Below, piece by piece: positions 18,458-28,420 of a stretch of 64,000 nucleotides of DNA (positions within the stretch are counted from its first letter, which is position 1; every line of letters starts with the position of its first letter). The DNA lies in the NCBI RefSeq assembly GCF_004208515.1, contig NZ_SGIM01000013.1, positions 1-64,000 of the forward strand, in the 5' to 3' direction. Source of the stretch: Acinetobacter halotolerans. GTDB lineage: Bacteria; Pseudomonadota; Gammaproteobacteria; Pseudomonadales; Moraxellaceae. The notes beneath the pieces were generated by a model that searched no databases, was not told the DNA's origin, and worked only from the letters and a program-made list of their open reading frames with translations. A program made the position numbers and the translations under genes.

Positions 18458-18936
18458 TTTCCTCACCAAACTGTCCATGTGGACAAGGGCAATATGCTGC
18501 GTGCTGTCAGCCCCTACATTTGAAACAACAATTTGCTGAAACTGCTGAACAACTCATGCGTTCACGCTATAGTGCTTTTGCCTTACAGCAAATTGATTAC
18601 ATTCTTGAAACAACGGCTCTAGGGCAGCAGGCTAGTTTAGATCGGGCTGCGATTGCCGATTGGAGTCAGTCTAATCAATGGCTCAAATTAGAAGTCATCC
18701 AACATCAACCTAAATTGGATAAAACCCATTCTTTGGTTGAGTTTAAAGCGCATTACCGCGATAAAAACAATGATGGGAAACAACCTCATATTCATCATGA
18801 AATTTCACATTTTGTGCGACATCTACAGCGTTGGTATTTCCTCGATCCGACTTTAGATATGCAGATCACGATGAAACAGTCATGCATTTGTGGTTCGGGG
18901 AAAAAATTTAAGCAATGTTGTGCACAATTCATCTAA
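18454..18936 (+). CDS. YchJ family SEC-C motif protein
   Basis: 160-residue cytosolic protein with a zinc-binding SEC-C motif at each end: [12 protein letters not shown] at residues 6-17 and [13 protein letters not shown] near 145-157. Between them is the NTF2-like YchJ domain ([19 protein letters not shown]). This is the full-length YchJ architecture. Molecular function is not established. It overlaps the upstream TerC-type gene by four bases (ATGA), so the two are translated from one message. Confidence 0.9.
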   Translation: MISSPNCPCGQGQYAACCQPLHLKQQFAETAEQLMRSRYSAFALQQIDYILETTALGQQASLDRAAIADWSQSNQWLKLEVIQHQPKLDKTHSLVEFKAHYRDKNNDGKQPHIHHEISHFVRHLQRWYFLDPTLDMQITMKQSCICGSGKKFKQCCAQFI

Positions 18937-18988
18937 GTTTGTCTTAAAATAGCGCACACTTTTCCGCCTTGTTTAAGGATGTCGGCAG

Positions 18989-19633
18989 ATGTTACTTACC
19001 GTGATTTATATTATTGCCATTACTGCGGAAGCGATGACAGGTGCATTATCAGCGGGTCGACGCAGTATGGATTGGTTCGGTGTAACACTGATTGCCTGTG
19101 TAACTGCCCTCGGTGGTGGTTCAGTCCGAGATGTTTTGCTTGGACACTATCCCTTAACTTGGGTCAAACATCCTGAGTATTTGGTTTTGACTTGTTGCGC
19201 GGCTTTTGTGACGATTATTATTGCCAAATGGATGCGTCATCTACGTAATATCTTCTTAGTACTGGATGCTTTGGGTCTAATTGGCTTTACTATCATTGGT
19301 TGTCAAATCGCGTTATCTATGGGACATGGTTTCGTGGTGTCTGCGGTCGCAGGAGTCTTAACAGGCGTATCGGGTGGGATTCTGCGCGATATCTTATGTA
19401 ATGATGTGCCTTTGGTGTTCCGTCGTGAGTTATATGCCAGTATTTCCTTTGTCGCGGTGATTTGTTATTGGGTCTGTTTAGAAGTTGGATTGCCACATGA
19501 TTTAACGGTAATTTTCACTTTGGTATTTGGCTTTACCCTACGGTTGATCGCAATTTATTTTGGTTTGGAAATGCCGAAATTTATTTATCAAGAAGATGAT
19601 GCAGAGTCTGCTTCGTCTACTGATGAGCATTGA
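18989..19633 (+). CDS. trimeric intracellular cation (TRIC) channel family protein (UPF0126, YicG-like)
   Basis: 214-residue inner-membrane protein with seven predicted helices made of two inverted repeats. The UPF0126/TRIC glycine motifs are seen twice: TALGGGSVRDVLLG near residue 42 and LTGVSGGILRDILCNDVPLV near residue 130, each with the GG-x-x-R-D-x-L core that lines the pore in prokaryotic TRIC channels. Expected to conduct monovalent cations passively. The start is preceded by AAGGATG. It is 52 bases downstream of the ychJ-like gene and probably in the same transcript. Confidence 0.87.
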   Translation: MLLTVIYIIAITAEAMTGALSAGRRSMDWFGVTLIACVTALGGGSVRDVLLGHYPLTWVKHPEYLVLTCCAAFVTIIIAKWMRHLRNIFLVLDALGLIGFTIIGCQIALSMGHGFVVSAVAGVLTGVSGGILRDILCNDVPLVFRRELYASISFVAVICYWVCLEVGLPHDLTVIFTLVFGFTLRLIAIYFGLEMPKFIYQEDDAESASSTDEH

Positions 19634-19741
19634 TAAGACATCATTTGACGTTTAAACAACAACTAGGGCTTGTCACAACGCTTGCATCCACATAGCATAC
19701 AAAGCATTGACGATAACAATGATTTTGGATGACTTGCTGAA

Positions 19742-21961
19742 ATGACCAGCCTTGCACATCATGCAACAGAAAACCGCTCCGTAGCCGAATTCACAGAACA
19801 AGCTTATCTCAACTATGCCATGTACGTGATTATGGATCGTGCATTGCCGCATATCAGTGATGGTTTGAAGCCTGTCCAACGGCGTATTGTCTTCGCCATG
19901 AGTGAGCTTGGCTTAAAGTCGACTGGAAAGCCAAAGAAATCGGCACGTACCGTCGGTGATGTTTTGGGTAAGTATCACCCGCATGGTGACTCGGCTTGTT
20001 ATGAAGCAATGGTATTGATGGCGCAGCCCTTTAGCTATCGTTATCCGTTGGTTGAAGGTCAAGGTAACTGGGGTTCACCTGATGACCCTAAATCATTTGC
20101 GGCAATGCGTTATACCGAAGCCAAACTTTCAGCTTATAGTGAGCTATTGCTGAATGAATTGGGTCAAGGCACCAGCGAATGGCAAGATAACTTTGATGGT
20201 TCGATGAAAGAGCCGATTACTTTGCCTGCTCGTATTCCAAATATCCTGCTCAATGGTACAACGGGTATTGCAGTCGGGATGGCGACCGATATTCCGCCGC
20301 ATAACTTGCGTGAAGTGGTGAAAGGGACGATTGCACTGATTCGTAATCCTGAAACCACCGATGAAAAATTGGCGGAGTATATTCCGGCACCAGATTTACC
20401 GACCAAAGCAGAAATCATTACCCCACCTGAAGAATTACTTAAAATTCAAACCACAGGTCGTGGTAGTTATCGTATGCGTGCAGTTTATACGATAGAAAAA
20501 AATGAAATTGTGATTACTGAATTGCCTTATCAGGTTTCAGGTTCAAAAGTGGTTACCCAAATCGCTGATCAAATGATTGCGAAGAAGTTGCCTTTGGTGG
20601 CTGATATTCGGGATGAATCCGATCACAGAAATCCAACGCGCTTGGTGATTGTACTGCGTTCCAATCGTGTTGATGCTGAAACGGTGATGAGCCATTTATT
20701 TGCAACCACTGATTTGGAATCAAGCTATCGTGTCAATCTGAATATGATTGGGGCAGATGGTCGTCCACAGGTAAAATCTATTCGTCGTATTTTGTTGGAA
20801 TGGATCGAGATTCGTAAGCAAACTGTGACCCGCCGTTTGCAATATCATTTAACCAAGATTGAAAAGCGTTTACATATCTTGGCAGGTCTTTTGATCGCCT
20901 ATCTAGATATCGATACGGTGATTCGTATTATTCGTGAAGAAGACAAACCGAAACCTGTGCTGATGCAGCATTTTGGTATTGATGAAATTCAAGCTGAAGC
21001 AATTTTAGAATTGAAACTTCGCCATTTGGCCAAGCTTGAAGAAATGGAAATTCGCCGTGAGCAAGAAGAGTTAGAAGCGAAAGCGGCAATTCTTCGCGAA
21101 CAACTCGAAAATCCTGAATCACTGAAAAGTTTAATTATCAATGAACTGAAAGAAGATGCGAAAAAGTTTGGTGATGATCGCCGTTCACCACTCGTGGTAC
21201 GAGCAGATGCGGTTCAAATTAAAGAGCAAGATTTGCTGCCGGCTGAAACGGTAACTGTTGTTTTATCGGAAGCGGGTTGGGTGCGTGCAGCCAAGGGCGG
21301 TGATGTAGATGCCGCAAATCTAAATTTCCGTGCAGGTGATCAATATTTAAGTCATGCAGTGGGTAAAACCAATCAACGGGTTTATTTCTTGGATAAAACA
21401 GGGCGGAGTTATGCTTTACCAATCAGCAGCTTGCCTTCAGCCAGAGGTTTAGGTGAGCCCCTGAGTTCAAAACTTGCGCCAGCAAGTGGGGTGTCCTTTC
21501 TCCAAGTTTTAGTTGAAGATGATAGCAAAGAGTTATTGGTTACCAGTTCAAATGGCTATGGTTTTAAAACCAAAGCAGGTCAATTAGATACCAATGCCAA
21601 AGCGGGGAAAACCTTTTTAACCGTTGGGGATAAAGCCACTGCATTACCGTTGCTCCCAATTCAACAGTCCACTCATGTTGCAATACTAAGTTCAGCAGGA
21701 CGATTACTTATTATTGATTTGGCTGAACTCCCTATCCTAAATAAAGGTAAAGGTAACAAGTTGATACAACTTGAGGAGAAAGAACAAATTTTATCCATGA
21801 CAACCTTGACGTTAGATGAAATAATCCAAGTCGCTGCAGGACAACAGCATTTAAAACTGAAAGGGGATGATCTCCAAAAATATATAGGAAAAAGAGCAAC
21901 AAAGGGGCAACTTTTACCACGGGGATATCAAAAAGCAAATAGACTCCTCGTTCAGAGATAA
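19742..21961 (+). CDS. parC: DNA topoisomerase IV subunit A
   Basis: Cleavage subunit of topoisomerase IV, which decatenates daughter chromosomes together with ParE (not in this window). The 739-residue protein has the winged-helix CAP domain with the catalytic Arg123-Tyr124 in AAMRYTE, the tower and coiled-coil domains to about residue 480, and a degenerate beta-pinwheel C-terminal domain. The quinolone-resistance region reads [10 protein letters not shown] with Ser84 and Glu88, the susceptible residues; common resistance substitutions occur at those positions. parE is not adjacent. The coding region ends without an obvious terminator. Confidence 0.96.
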   Translation: MTSLAHHATENRSVAEFTEQAYLNYAMYVIMDRALPHISDGLKPVQRRIVFAMSELGLKSTGKPKKSARTVGDVLGKYHPHGDSACYEAMVLMAQPFSYRYPLVEGQGNWGSPDDPKSFAAMRYTEAKLSAYSELLLNELGQGTSEWQDNFDGSMKEPITLPARIPNILLNGTTGIAVGMATDIPPHNLREVVKGTIALIRNPETTDEKLAEYIPAPDLPTKAEIITPPEELLKIQTTGRGSYRMRAVYTIEKNEIVITELPYQVSGSKVVTQIADQMIAKKLPLVADIRDESDHRNPTRLVIVLRSNRVDAETVMSHLFATTDLESSYRVNLNMIGADGRPQVKSIRRILLEWIEIRKQTVTRRLQYHLTKIEKRLHILAGLLIAYLDIDTVIRIIREEDKPKPVLMQHFGIDEIQAEAILELKLRHLAKLEEMEIRREQEELEAKAAILREQLENPESLKSLIINELKEDAKKFGDDRRSPLVVRADAVQIKEQDLLPAETVTVVLSEAGWVRAAKGGDVDAANLNFRAGDQYLSHAVGKTNQRVYFLDKTGRSYALPISSLPSARGLGEPLSSKLAPASGVSFLQVLVEDDSKELLVTSSNGYGFKTKAGQLDTNAKAGKTFLTVGDKATALPLLPIQQSTHVAILSSAGRLLIIDLAELPILNKGKGNKLIQLEEKEQILSMTTLTLDEIIQVAAGQQHLKLKGDDLQKYIGKRATKGQLLPRGYQKANRLLVQR

Positions 21962-22070
21962 GGCTGGTATTCTGTGATACAAATACGTTATATATGATGA
22001 CGTATTCATATTATTTGGATAGGTCTACAGGGCAATTCAAGAACTTAATAAAAATGTTTTGCCATGGAAA

Positions 22071-22083
22071 GTAACGTTGTTAC
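22071..22083. promoter_or_regulatory. short inverted repeat upstream of fadD
   Basis: GTAAC-GTT-GTTAC lies 36-48 bases before the fadD start. It may be an operator or chance; it does not match the FadR site, and I cannot assign a regulator. Confidence 0.3.
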
Positions 22084-22118
22084 ATTTTTAAGGATTACCA
22101 CTCGGAGATAATGGCATT

Positions 22119-23798
22119 ATGGAAAAGATTTGGTTTGCTGAATACCAAAAGACAGGAATCCCAGAAACAGTTGCACTGCCTGCTGAAAACACTTCACTTG
22201 TTGATATTTTTGAACGCAATTTCCAAAAATTCGGATCACGTGATGCCTTTATCTTTATGGATAAGGTTTTAACGTTTAATGAGTTAGAAGTTGCGAGTCG
22301 TAAATTTGCAGCTTATTTACAAAGTTTAGGTTTGGCAAAGGGAACACGTGTGGCGGTAATGATGCCGAACGTTTTCCAATACCCAGTGGTGGCATTAGGT
22401 GTATTCCGTGCTGGTTTGGTTCTTGTCAACGTAAACCCACTCTATACAGCACGTGAGTTAGAGCATCAACTCAATGACTCTGGTTCAGAAGTGTTGGTCA
22501 TTATTGAAAACTTTGCCAGTGTATATCAAAGCATTATTGGTAAAACTCCTGTTAAGCACGTCGTTGTTGCGACTGTTGGGGATATGCTGGGAACGCTGAA
22601 AGGAACATTGGTCAACTTTGTTTTACGTAAAGTGCGTAAACAAATTCCAGCTTGGGATATTCCGGGTTATACCAAATTTAATACTGCATTAAACAAAGAA
22701 AATCCAAGTAACTATAAACGTCCAAGCTTAACTTTAAGTGATACAGCTGTCCTTCAGTATACGGGTGGTACGACAGGTGTTTCTAAAGGTGCTGAGCTGA
22801 CGCATCGCAATTTAGTATCAAACCTTTTACAGTGTGATGCTATTTTCTCAAGTAAGTTTGGCGATGCTGACGGTGCAAAAGATGATCGTATCGTTTGTGC
22901 ATTACCGCTTTACCATATCTTTGCATTTATGGTTTGTGCGATGTACGGCATGTACAAAGGTCAAGCGAATATTTTGATTCCTAATCCACGTGACTTACCT
23001 GCGGTGATTGGTGAATTACGTAAATACCAACCTTCATTCTTCCCTGCAGTAAACACCTTGTTTAATGCGCTAGTGAACAACGAAGAGTTTAAACAGCTCG
23101 ATCATAGTAAACTTAAGATGGCGATGGGCGGTGGTATGGCTGTATTACCATCTACAGCTGAAGCTTGGAAGAAAGTAACAGGTACAATTATTATCGAAGG
23201 TTATGGTTTATCAGAAACCTCTCCAGTAGCAACAGCAAATCCACCAGCAACCACTGAATTTAGTGGCACGATTGGTGTCCCATTGCCATTAACTGAAGTT
23301 GCGATTTTGGATGATGACGGGAAAGAAGTTGCTCAAGGTGAGCAAGGTGAAATCTCAATCCGTGGCCCTCAAGTGATGAAAGGCTACTGGAATCGTCCAG
23401 ATGAGACAGATAAAGTAATGACCGCTGATGGATTCTTCCGTACAGGTGATATCGGTATCATGGATACCCGTGGTTACTTCAAAATTGTTGATCGTAAGAA
23501 AGACATGATCTTGGTATCTGGCTTTAATGTTTACCCAAGTGAAATTGAAGAAGTCATTGCACAACATCCAAAAGTATTGGAAGTTGCTGCGATCGGTGTT
23601 CCTGATGAAAAATCAGGTGAAGTGCCTAAATTATTCATCGTGAAGAAAGATGCTTCATTAACGACTGAAGAAATCATTGCATATGCGAAAGAAAATTTAA
23701 CAGGCTATAAATGCCCACGTTATGTTGAGTTTATCGATGAGTTGCCAAAATCTAACGTAGGTAAAATCTTACGTAAAGATTTACGTAAACCAGCTTAA
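22119..23798 (+). CDS. fadD: long-chain fatty acid--CoA ligase
   Basis: Peripheral inner-membrane AMP-forming acyl-CoA synthetase that activates imported fatty acids for beta-oxidation or lipid synthesis. The 559-residue protein has the P-loop-like AMP-binding motif YTGGTTGVSKGAELTHRN near residue 214, the adenylate motif EGYGLSETSP near residue 360, GFFRTGDIG near residue 440 and the FACS motif DRKKDMILVSGFNVYPSEIEE split between residues 455-475. Length and motif order match FadD of gammaproteobacteria. It is monocistronic, closed by a strong terminator. Confidence 0.94.
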   Translation: MEKIWFAEYQKTGIPETVALPAENTSLVDIFERNFQKFGSRDAFIFMDKVLTFNELEVASRKFAAYLQSLGLAKGTRVAVMMPNVFQYPVVALGVFRAGLVLVNVNPLYTARELEHQLNDSGSEVLVIIENFASVYQSIIGKTPVKHVVVATVGDMLGTLKGTLVNFVLRKVRKQIPAWDIPGYTKFNTALNKENPSNYKRPSLTLSDTAVLQYTGGTTGVSKGAELTHRNLVSNLLQCDAIFSSKFGDADGAKDDRIVCALPLYHIFAFMVCAMYGMYKGQANILIPNPRDLPAVIGELRKYQPSFFPAVNTLFNALVNNEEFKQLDHSKLKMAMGGGMAVLPSTAEAWKKVTGTIIIEGYGLSETSPVATANPPATTEFSGTIGVPLPLTEVAILDDDGKEVAQGEQGEISIRGPQVMKGYWNRPDETDKVMTADGFFRTGDIGIMDTRGYFKIVDRKKDMILVSGFNVYPSEIEEVIAQHPKVLEVAAIGVPDEKSGEVPKLFIVKKDASLTTEEIIAYAKENLTGYKCPRYVEFIDELPKSNVGKILRKDLRKPA

Positions 23799-23836
23799 AA
23801 GTTTTTTCTAGCCTCTTTTTTTAAAGAGAGCTACAT

Positions 23837-23864
23837 AAAAAATGCCGCAAGTGCGGCATTTTTT
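23837..23864. terminator. bidirectional terminator after fadD
   Basis: Stem AAAAAATGCCGCA / TGCGGCATTTTTT with a 2-base loop, serving fadD and the converging membrane-protein gene. Confidence 0.9.
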
Positions 23865-23890
23865 ATGACTATCGATTGTTGTTGTGCTGA

Positions 23891-24277
23891 CTAGGCAGAT
23901 TTTTTCATAAACCAGCGATCAATATAGCGTCGACTGATACCTGCAATCCCCACGAAAATGATCATGGTAATGAGTTGGAAACGTAAACGCGTTGGGTCGA
24001 TGCCGTTAAAGCTAAAATAATTATCAGCAAAGACATATAGTGTAGTGATGATCAACCAGTGCCAGAGAGTGAAACGCTTAATCCCAACCGCATAAAAGGC
24101 AATGGTCAAAATAACAAAGGTTCCTAAGGTCGATTGCCAGTTTAAGTTGGCACAGATCACGCTAAGTAAAAAAGCAACAATCGGATATACAATTTTTAAA
24201 ACCCGATCAACCTTAAGTTGGTTTTGGCGTTGTTGATCAAGGATATCAAACATTTCTTTTTGATCTTGCTGTTGCAT
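23891..24277 (-). CDS. hypothetical membrane protein
   Basis: 128-residue protein not recognised. It begins with a charged, glutamine-rich segment (MQQQDQKEMFDILDQQRQNQ) and then has four hydrophobic segments (about 30-45, 50-66, 72-85 and 100-115), ending with basic residues. It looks like a small polytopic inner-membrane protein. The gene is convergent with fadD and divergent from the MAPEG gene. Length and composition suggest a conserved genus-level hypothetical. Confidence 0.7.
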   Translation of the reverse strand: MQQQDQKEMFDILDQQRQNQLKVDRVLKIVYPIVAFLLSVICANLNWQSTLGTFVILTIAFYAVGIKRFTLWHWLIITTLYVFADNYFSFNGIDPTRLRFQLITMIIFVGIAGISRRYIDRWFMKKSA

Positions 24278-24443
24278 AAATCGACCCTAAAACAATATAA
24301 AAACATAGCAAAGTCATTTGATCTAACTTTCTAGTGGCTCAAATGTACAAAAAGAAATGTAAGTTGAACAAGTACAAATGAAAGTTTCATAAATCATAAG
24401 TTATGATAGCATGATCAGAAGAACTTCAAATGATGGATGTCAG

Positions 24444-24842
24444 ATGCACGGTATTAGCGGCATTATATTGATTATTATCGTCGCATGTTTATTGCCTTAT
24501 GTTTTTACTTTGATTGCGAAATCAAAAGGTGGTTTTCAAGCAAAAGACAATCACAATCCTCGTGAATTTTTGGCTAGAACCACAGGATTGTCTGCACGAG
24601 CAAATGCTGTACAGCAGAATAGTTTCGAGAGTTTACCTTTATTTATTGCTGCAATTTTAATGGCGGAATATATGGTGATTCCTGAGCGATTTATCCTGAC
24701 ATTGGGCTGGGCATATATTGTTTTCCGCGTCATTTATGGAATTTGTTATTTAGCCAATCTTGCAACTTTACGCTCAATTATTTGGTTTTTTTCCTTACTT
24801 TGCCCAATCTTTTTGTTTGTGATCACCATTAAAATGACTTAA
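24444..24842 (+). CDS. MAPEG family membrane protein
   Basis: Four-helix inner-membrane protein of the MAPEG superfamily (eicosanoid and glutathione metabolism in eukaryotes; function mostly unknown in bacteria). The family pattern is present: a first helix, then the RANAVQQNSFESLPLFIAA motif, where the Asn/Glu-Ser segment corresponds to the MAPEG signature, then helices at about 70-85 and 110-130. The longest frame starts at ATG 24411 without a Shine-Dalgarno and adds a polar stretch; ATG 24444 starts directly at the first helix and has GATGGA upstream, so it is preferred (132 residues). Confidence 0.8.
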   Translation: MHGISGIILIIIVACLLPYVFTLIAKSKGGFQAKDNHNPREFLARTTGLSARANAVQQNSFESLPLFIAAILMAEYMVIPERFILTLGWAYIVFRVIYGICYLANLATLRSIIWFFSLLCPIFLFVITIKMT

Positions 24843-24961
24843 ACCAAGTTGCTCATAAAAATTCATGACGCCTAATACTAATATACAGCATCATTTTGAC
24901 TGTATTCACGTTATAATCTGACCGATTTTTTATATTTAATTTCACATACACGAGTGTTGAT

Positions 24962-25489
24962 ATGAGTTATAGCAATATTCCTGCGGGTAAAGACGCGCCA
25001 AATGACATCTATGTCATCATTGAAATTCCTGCAAATGCAGCGCCAATCAAATACGAAGTCGATAAAGATTCAGATGCGTTATTTGTAGACCGTTTCATGG
25101 GTACAGCAATGTTTTACCCTGCAAACTATGGTTATGTACCAAACACCCTATCTGAAGATGGCGATCCTTTAGACGTACTTGTTGTGACGCCTTATCCAGT
25201 TGCAGCGGGTTCAGTAATTCGTTGTCGTCCAGTGGGTAAATTAAATATGGAAGATGATGGTGGTATCGACGCGAAACTGATCGCAGTTCCACATGAAAAA
25301 TTATCTCCATTGTACAAAGATGTTCAAGAATATACAGATCTTCCACAATTGTTGATCAGCCAAATTGAACATTTCTTCCTACACTACAAAGATTTAGAGC
25401 CTGGTAAGTGGGTGAAGTTGAATGGTTGGGAAAGTTCTGAAGTTGCTAAAGCAGAAATCATTAAATCAATCGAAGCTGCTCAAAAGTAA
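24962..25489 (+). CDS. ppa: inorganic pyrophosphatase
   Basis: Essential cytosolic family I pyrophosphatase, hydrolysing PPi to two phosphates. The 175-residue length is normal. The signature [14 protein letters not shown] with its three metal-binding aspartates lies near residues 66-80, and earlier [14 protein letters not shown] and NYGYVPNT segments are typical. A TATAAT box at 24912-24917 precedes it. It is a single-gene unit with a terminator shared with the convergent porin gene. Confidence 0.96.
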   Translation: MSYSNIPAGKDAPNDIYVIIEIPANAAPIKYEVDKDSDALFVDRFMGTAMFYPANYGYVPNTLSEDGDPLDVLVVTPYPVAAGSVIRCRPVGKLNMEDDGGIDAKLIAVPHEKLSPLYKDVQEYTDLPQLLISQIEHFFLHYKDLEPGKWVKLNGWESSEVAKAEIIKSIEAAQK

Positions 25490-25536
25490 GTTTAAAGGAT
25501 TAAATCAAATTTTCTAATTTTGAAAATTTGGTTTTA

Positions 25537-25571
25537 AAAAAAACCTCCATTCAGTTGAATGGAGGTTTTTT
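25537..25571. terminator. bidirectional terminator between ppa and the porin gene
   Basis: Stem AAAACCTCCATTCA / TGAATGGAGGTTTT with a 2-base loop, with extra A and T runs on the flanks. Confidence 0.92.
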
Positions 25572-25593
25572 ATAGCGAGTTAATAACTGTGAA

Positions 25594-26868
25594 TCAGAAG
25601 AATTTCACAGGAATATCAAGCCAAAGACGCCATTCGTTGGTGTCGCCGATATAAGCATTGGTTTGATATTCATCACTTGCACGGTAATACGAGTGACGTA
25701 CACGTAAGCTTGCATCTTTAGCAAAACCTGATTGAACGGTGTATTTTACTTGGTTAAAGAATTCACGTTCTTGAGCATTATCAGTTAGATTTTTAACTTT
25801 AATATCCCAACCATAAACAAATGCTGTTGTCCAAGATAAACCAGGAACACCGTAACCACCAAAGTCTACATTGTATTGTAATTGAGCTGATTTTTCGCTA
25901 TTACCAATGAAGTCTGAAAGGTAAGAATTTGGTAAATAGATACTTTGAGCACCGTCAGCATTTTCACCATAGTCATAACCAGTATTACCATTGTTTTGTT
26001 GGTAAGCCAGCATCACGCTATGTGGACCTGTATTATAGGTCGTAGAAAGTGCCCAAATGGTGTTTTTACGATTAGATAAATCATTGGTCGTACTTGAATA
26101 CGTACTTGCTTTTTCATCCCACTTGGTGTGATAAGCGCTTAAATCGTAAGTCAAGCCGCTATCTTGGTTTAATGGTTGCTTGTAGTTTGCATTAATATAA
26201 TGGCGATCTAACTTATCTTTGCTATCTAAGCCGAAATACGAAGTCGTTAGATGATCATCGAATTTATATTTTGCACCCCAAACAACGGCACGATCAAGAT
26301 GTCTGCCATCGCTATTGATCTGATCAGAGTATTGGTCTTTCGTGAATTTACCAGCTGTTAATTCTAGACCATCAATTTCACGACTTGTTGCTAATACACC
26401 TTCAAAATATTCAGGGACTAAACGTGCTGTATTACTCGCCAATACTGGAATATCTAAGATATGAGTACCATAAGAAACGGTCGTGTTTGAGTAGCGTGCT
26501 TTTACATAACCGCCACCACGTGCCCAATGGTCATATGCTGAACCGTCTGGGTGCTTAGGGATCATGCCATTACCCGCATTATTGTTCGAGCCTAATTTAA
26601 AAGACGCATCACCAATAATACCAGCACCGAAGCCTACAATACCTTGAGTAAAGCCAGAGTCTAGCTTAACCATCGCAGTTTGAGCGTAAGAGCTAGTGTC
26701 TTCGACACCATTTTTCTTATCACGATTTAAATAACCCGTGCGGAATAAAACATTTCCGTTTGCATCTTCAACAAATCCTTTTGCTTCGCTTTGTTCGCTT
26801 GCATATGTTGAAGTGATTAGTGCGGCATTAATCAATACCGCTAATGTAAGTTTCTGTGCCTTTGGCAT
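25594..26868 (-). CDS. OprD/Occ family outer-membrane porin
   Basis: 424-residue outer-membrane channel for small, often carboxylate-containing, solutes. A signal peptide cleaved after TYA (about residue 23) is followed by the OprD start EAKGFVEDANGNVLFRTGYLNRD and many alternating beta-strands; the C-terminus ends in a terminal phenylalanine (LWLDIPVKFF) as needed for BAM recognition. The usual OprD features, GSNNNAGNGMIP loop L1 region and the LDIPVLASNTARLVPE constriction loop, are visible. Which Occ subtype and substrate it has cannot be told from sequence alone. It is followed downstream by a terminator and preceded by a very AT-rich promoter region. Confidence 0.88.
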   Translation of the reverse strand: MPKAQKLTLAVLINAALITSTYASEQSEAKGFVEDANGNVLFRTGYLNRDKKNGVEDTSSYAQTAMVKLDSGFTQGIVGFGAGIIGDASFKLGSNNNAGNGMIPKHPDGSAYDHWARGGGYVKARYSNTTVSYGTHILDIPVLASNTARLVPEYFEGVLATSREIDGLELTAGKFTKDQYSDQINSDGRHLDRAVVWGAKYKFDDHLTTSYFGLDSKDKLDRHYINANYKQPLNQDSGLTYDLSAYHTKWDEKASTYSSTTNDLSNRKNTIWALSTTYNTGPHSVMLAYQQNNGNTGYDYGENADGAQSIYLPNSYLSDFIGNSEKSAQLQYNVDFGGYGVPGLSWTTAFVYGWDIKVKNLTDNAQEREFFNQVKYTVQSGFAKDASLRVRHSYYRASDEYQTNAYIGDTNEWRLWLDIPVKFF

Positions 26869-27525
26869 AGCCTAGCCTCATAATAAAATTGGGAAAGAAA
26901 CTGCAAATTTTGAACAATTGTATAAGTTATACATAAAAAAGATAGATTTTTATTAAAAATTTTTCATTAATTTTTCATAAAAAGTTTATACAATTTTATG
27001 ATTTGTTTCTCGTTTAAAAATTAAACATAATAAATTTAAGTATATAATATATATGATTAAATATATTTATAAGGGTTGTAATTTTTTCTTGTTATTTCTA
27101 TATAAGTTGTGTTTAAAAAGTGTGATTAAGACATATAAATTCTGTTTAAATTTAATGAGTTATTTATTGATTGGTTAAAAATATAGCAGTTTGGTTTGCA
27201 AAAAATTACATCCCGACGAATGGCAATCTGACAACGACGAAAAAGGAACACTTTATTCAGATTATTTTAAGGTACTTCAGATGCACTTTTATTGAGCACG
27301 AATTAAATTACATACGTATAACTGATGTTTCCAATGTTTAGACAATTTATATTGCTAAAAAATGCGTCTTTTTTGTGCAATAAATAAACTGGATATTTAT
27401 TGTGCTTCTTAATAGATCAAAAAAATAAGTAAAAAATGGGCTGAGTTCCACTGAAACGCATCTAATGAATGCTAAAGGCACTTTTATGGAACAAGAGCAC
27501 TTATTCTATAAGGATGTTTTAAAGT
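26869..27525. other. long AT-rich intergenic region between divergent porin genes
   Basis: About 657 bases without a credible gene, among the most AT-rich DNA in the window. It should contain the oprD-type promoter on its left and the upstream control region of torF1 on its right. The inverted repeat at 27378-27402 is the clearest structure. No RNA gene or mobile element is recognised. Confidence 0.6.
27378..27402. promoter_or_regulatory. 9-bp inverted repeat, candidate enhancer for the torF1 sigma-54 promoter
   Basis: CAATAAATA-(7)-TATTTATTG is a perfect inverted repeat centred about 137 bases upstream of the -24 element, a normal distance for an enhancer-binding-protein site. The half-site TATTTATTG recurs upstream of torF2 as a direct repeat (28703-28720). 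The protein that would bind is unknown. Confidence 0.4.
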
Positions 27526-27541
27526 TGGCACAGCATTTGCT
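27526..27541 (+). promoter_or_regulatory. sigma-54 (-24/-12) promoter of torF1
   Basis: TGGCACAGCATTTGCT matches the RpoN consensus TGGCACG-N4-TTGCW at every conserved position but one (G to A at the seventh base). The GG and GC dinucleotides have the required spacing. Transcription should start near 27552, giving a leader of about 53 bases. Confidence 0.85.
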
Positions 27542-27604
27542 ATCTATTCCGTGATGCAATTTAAAACATAAATCAGTCGAATATCCATCATGGGGGAGAT
27601 CAAT

Positions 27605-28378
27605 ATGATGAAATTTGCATGTAAGGCACTTGCGCTTAGTATGATTGCTGGACTTTCAACAGTGAGTTTCGCTGCAGAAGATAATGCACTTGCGAAAAGT
27701 GGGTTAAGCTTTTCAGGAAGTGCTGCATTGACAACCGATTATCGTTTCCGTGGTATGACTCAAACGGAAAGTGATCCTGCGATTCAAGGTGGGTTTCAAT
27801 TAGACCATGAGTCTGGTGTTTATGCTGGTGTGTGGGCTTCTAATGTTCATTTTGGTTCAGATGATCCAACGCATTTAGAGCTTGATCCATATATTGGTTA
27901 TGCGACAGAGTTACCATTTGTTGGTAAACCAACTTTAGATGTAGGTTTATGGTATTACGGTTATCCAAGTTCATCTGACTTGAATTGGTTAGAAATCTAC
28001 GCGAAGCTTGGTTTTGACAATGCAATTGTGACTGGCGATAACATCTTAGCTGCTATTAATTATAGCAACGATGTCGTTGGCTCAGATGAAGATGGTTGGT
28101 ATCTAAACCTTGCTTATAGTGTTCCTTTTGCTGACACTGGTTTTGGCGGTGTGGCAAGTGTCGGCTATACCAAGGTTGATATTGATGATGCTTTCGGTGA
28201 GAAGGATACTAAAGATAACTACGTCGACTGGAAAGTTGGCGTGACTTATGATGTCAAGTCTATTGAAGGTTTTAGTGCGGAATTGGCTGCGATTGGTACT
28301 AATATTGATGCACAAACTCAACCATACAAACGTGGTGTGAAAACTGGTGCAGTCTTTACGCTAACCAAAAGCTTCTAA
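27605..28378 (+). CDS. TorF family putative porin, paralog 1
   Basis: Outer-membrane protein of the TIGR02001/TorF (Gcw_chp) family, 257 residues from the preferred start. A signal peptide ends at SFA (about residue 21). The mature domain begins SFSGSAALTTDYRFRGMTQTESDPAIQGGFQL, the family hallmark split across strands; it continues with beta-strands and ends in phenylalanine. The longest frame starts at ATG 27590, but that ATG overlaps the Shine-Dalgarno GGGGGAG; the ATG at 27605 has correct spacing. Controlled by the sigma-54 promoter at 27526. In other proteobacteria such genes are found near glnK-amtB, as here, suggesting a role in nitrogen limitation; the solute is unknown. Confidence 0.85.
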   Translation: MMKFACKALALSMIAGLSTVSFAAEDNALAKSGLSFSGSAALTTDYRFRGMTQTESDPAIQGGFQLDHESGVYAGVWASNVHFGSDDPTHLELDPYIGYATELPFVGKPTLDVGLWYYGYPSSSDLNWLEIYAKLGFDNAIVTGDNILAAINYSNDVVGSDEDGWYLNLAYSVPFADTGFGGVASVGYTKVDIDDAFGEKDTKDNYVDWKVGVTYDVKSIEGFSAELAAIGTNIDAQTQPYKRGVKTGAVFTLTKSF

Positions 28379-28392
28379 GCTATTGTTTCTCT

Positions 28393-28420
28393 AAAGCAGA
28401 GCATTTGCTCTGCTTTTTTT
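28393..28420 (+). terminator. terminator of torF1
   Basis: AAAGCAGAGCA-TT-TGCTCTGCTTT stem followed by further T residues. Confidence 0.9.

Noticed and set aside
24896..24917. TTGACT and TATAAT as a full ppa promoter
   Set aside because: The spacer is only 10 bases, too short for sigma-70; only the -10 is kept as plausible.
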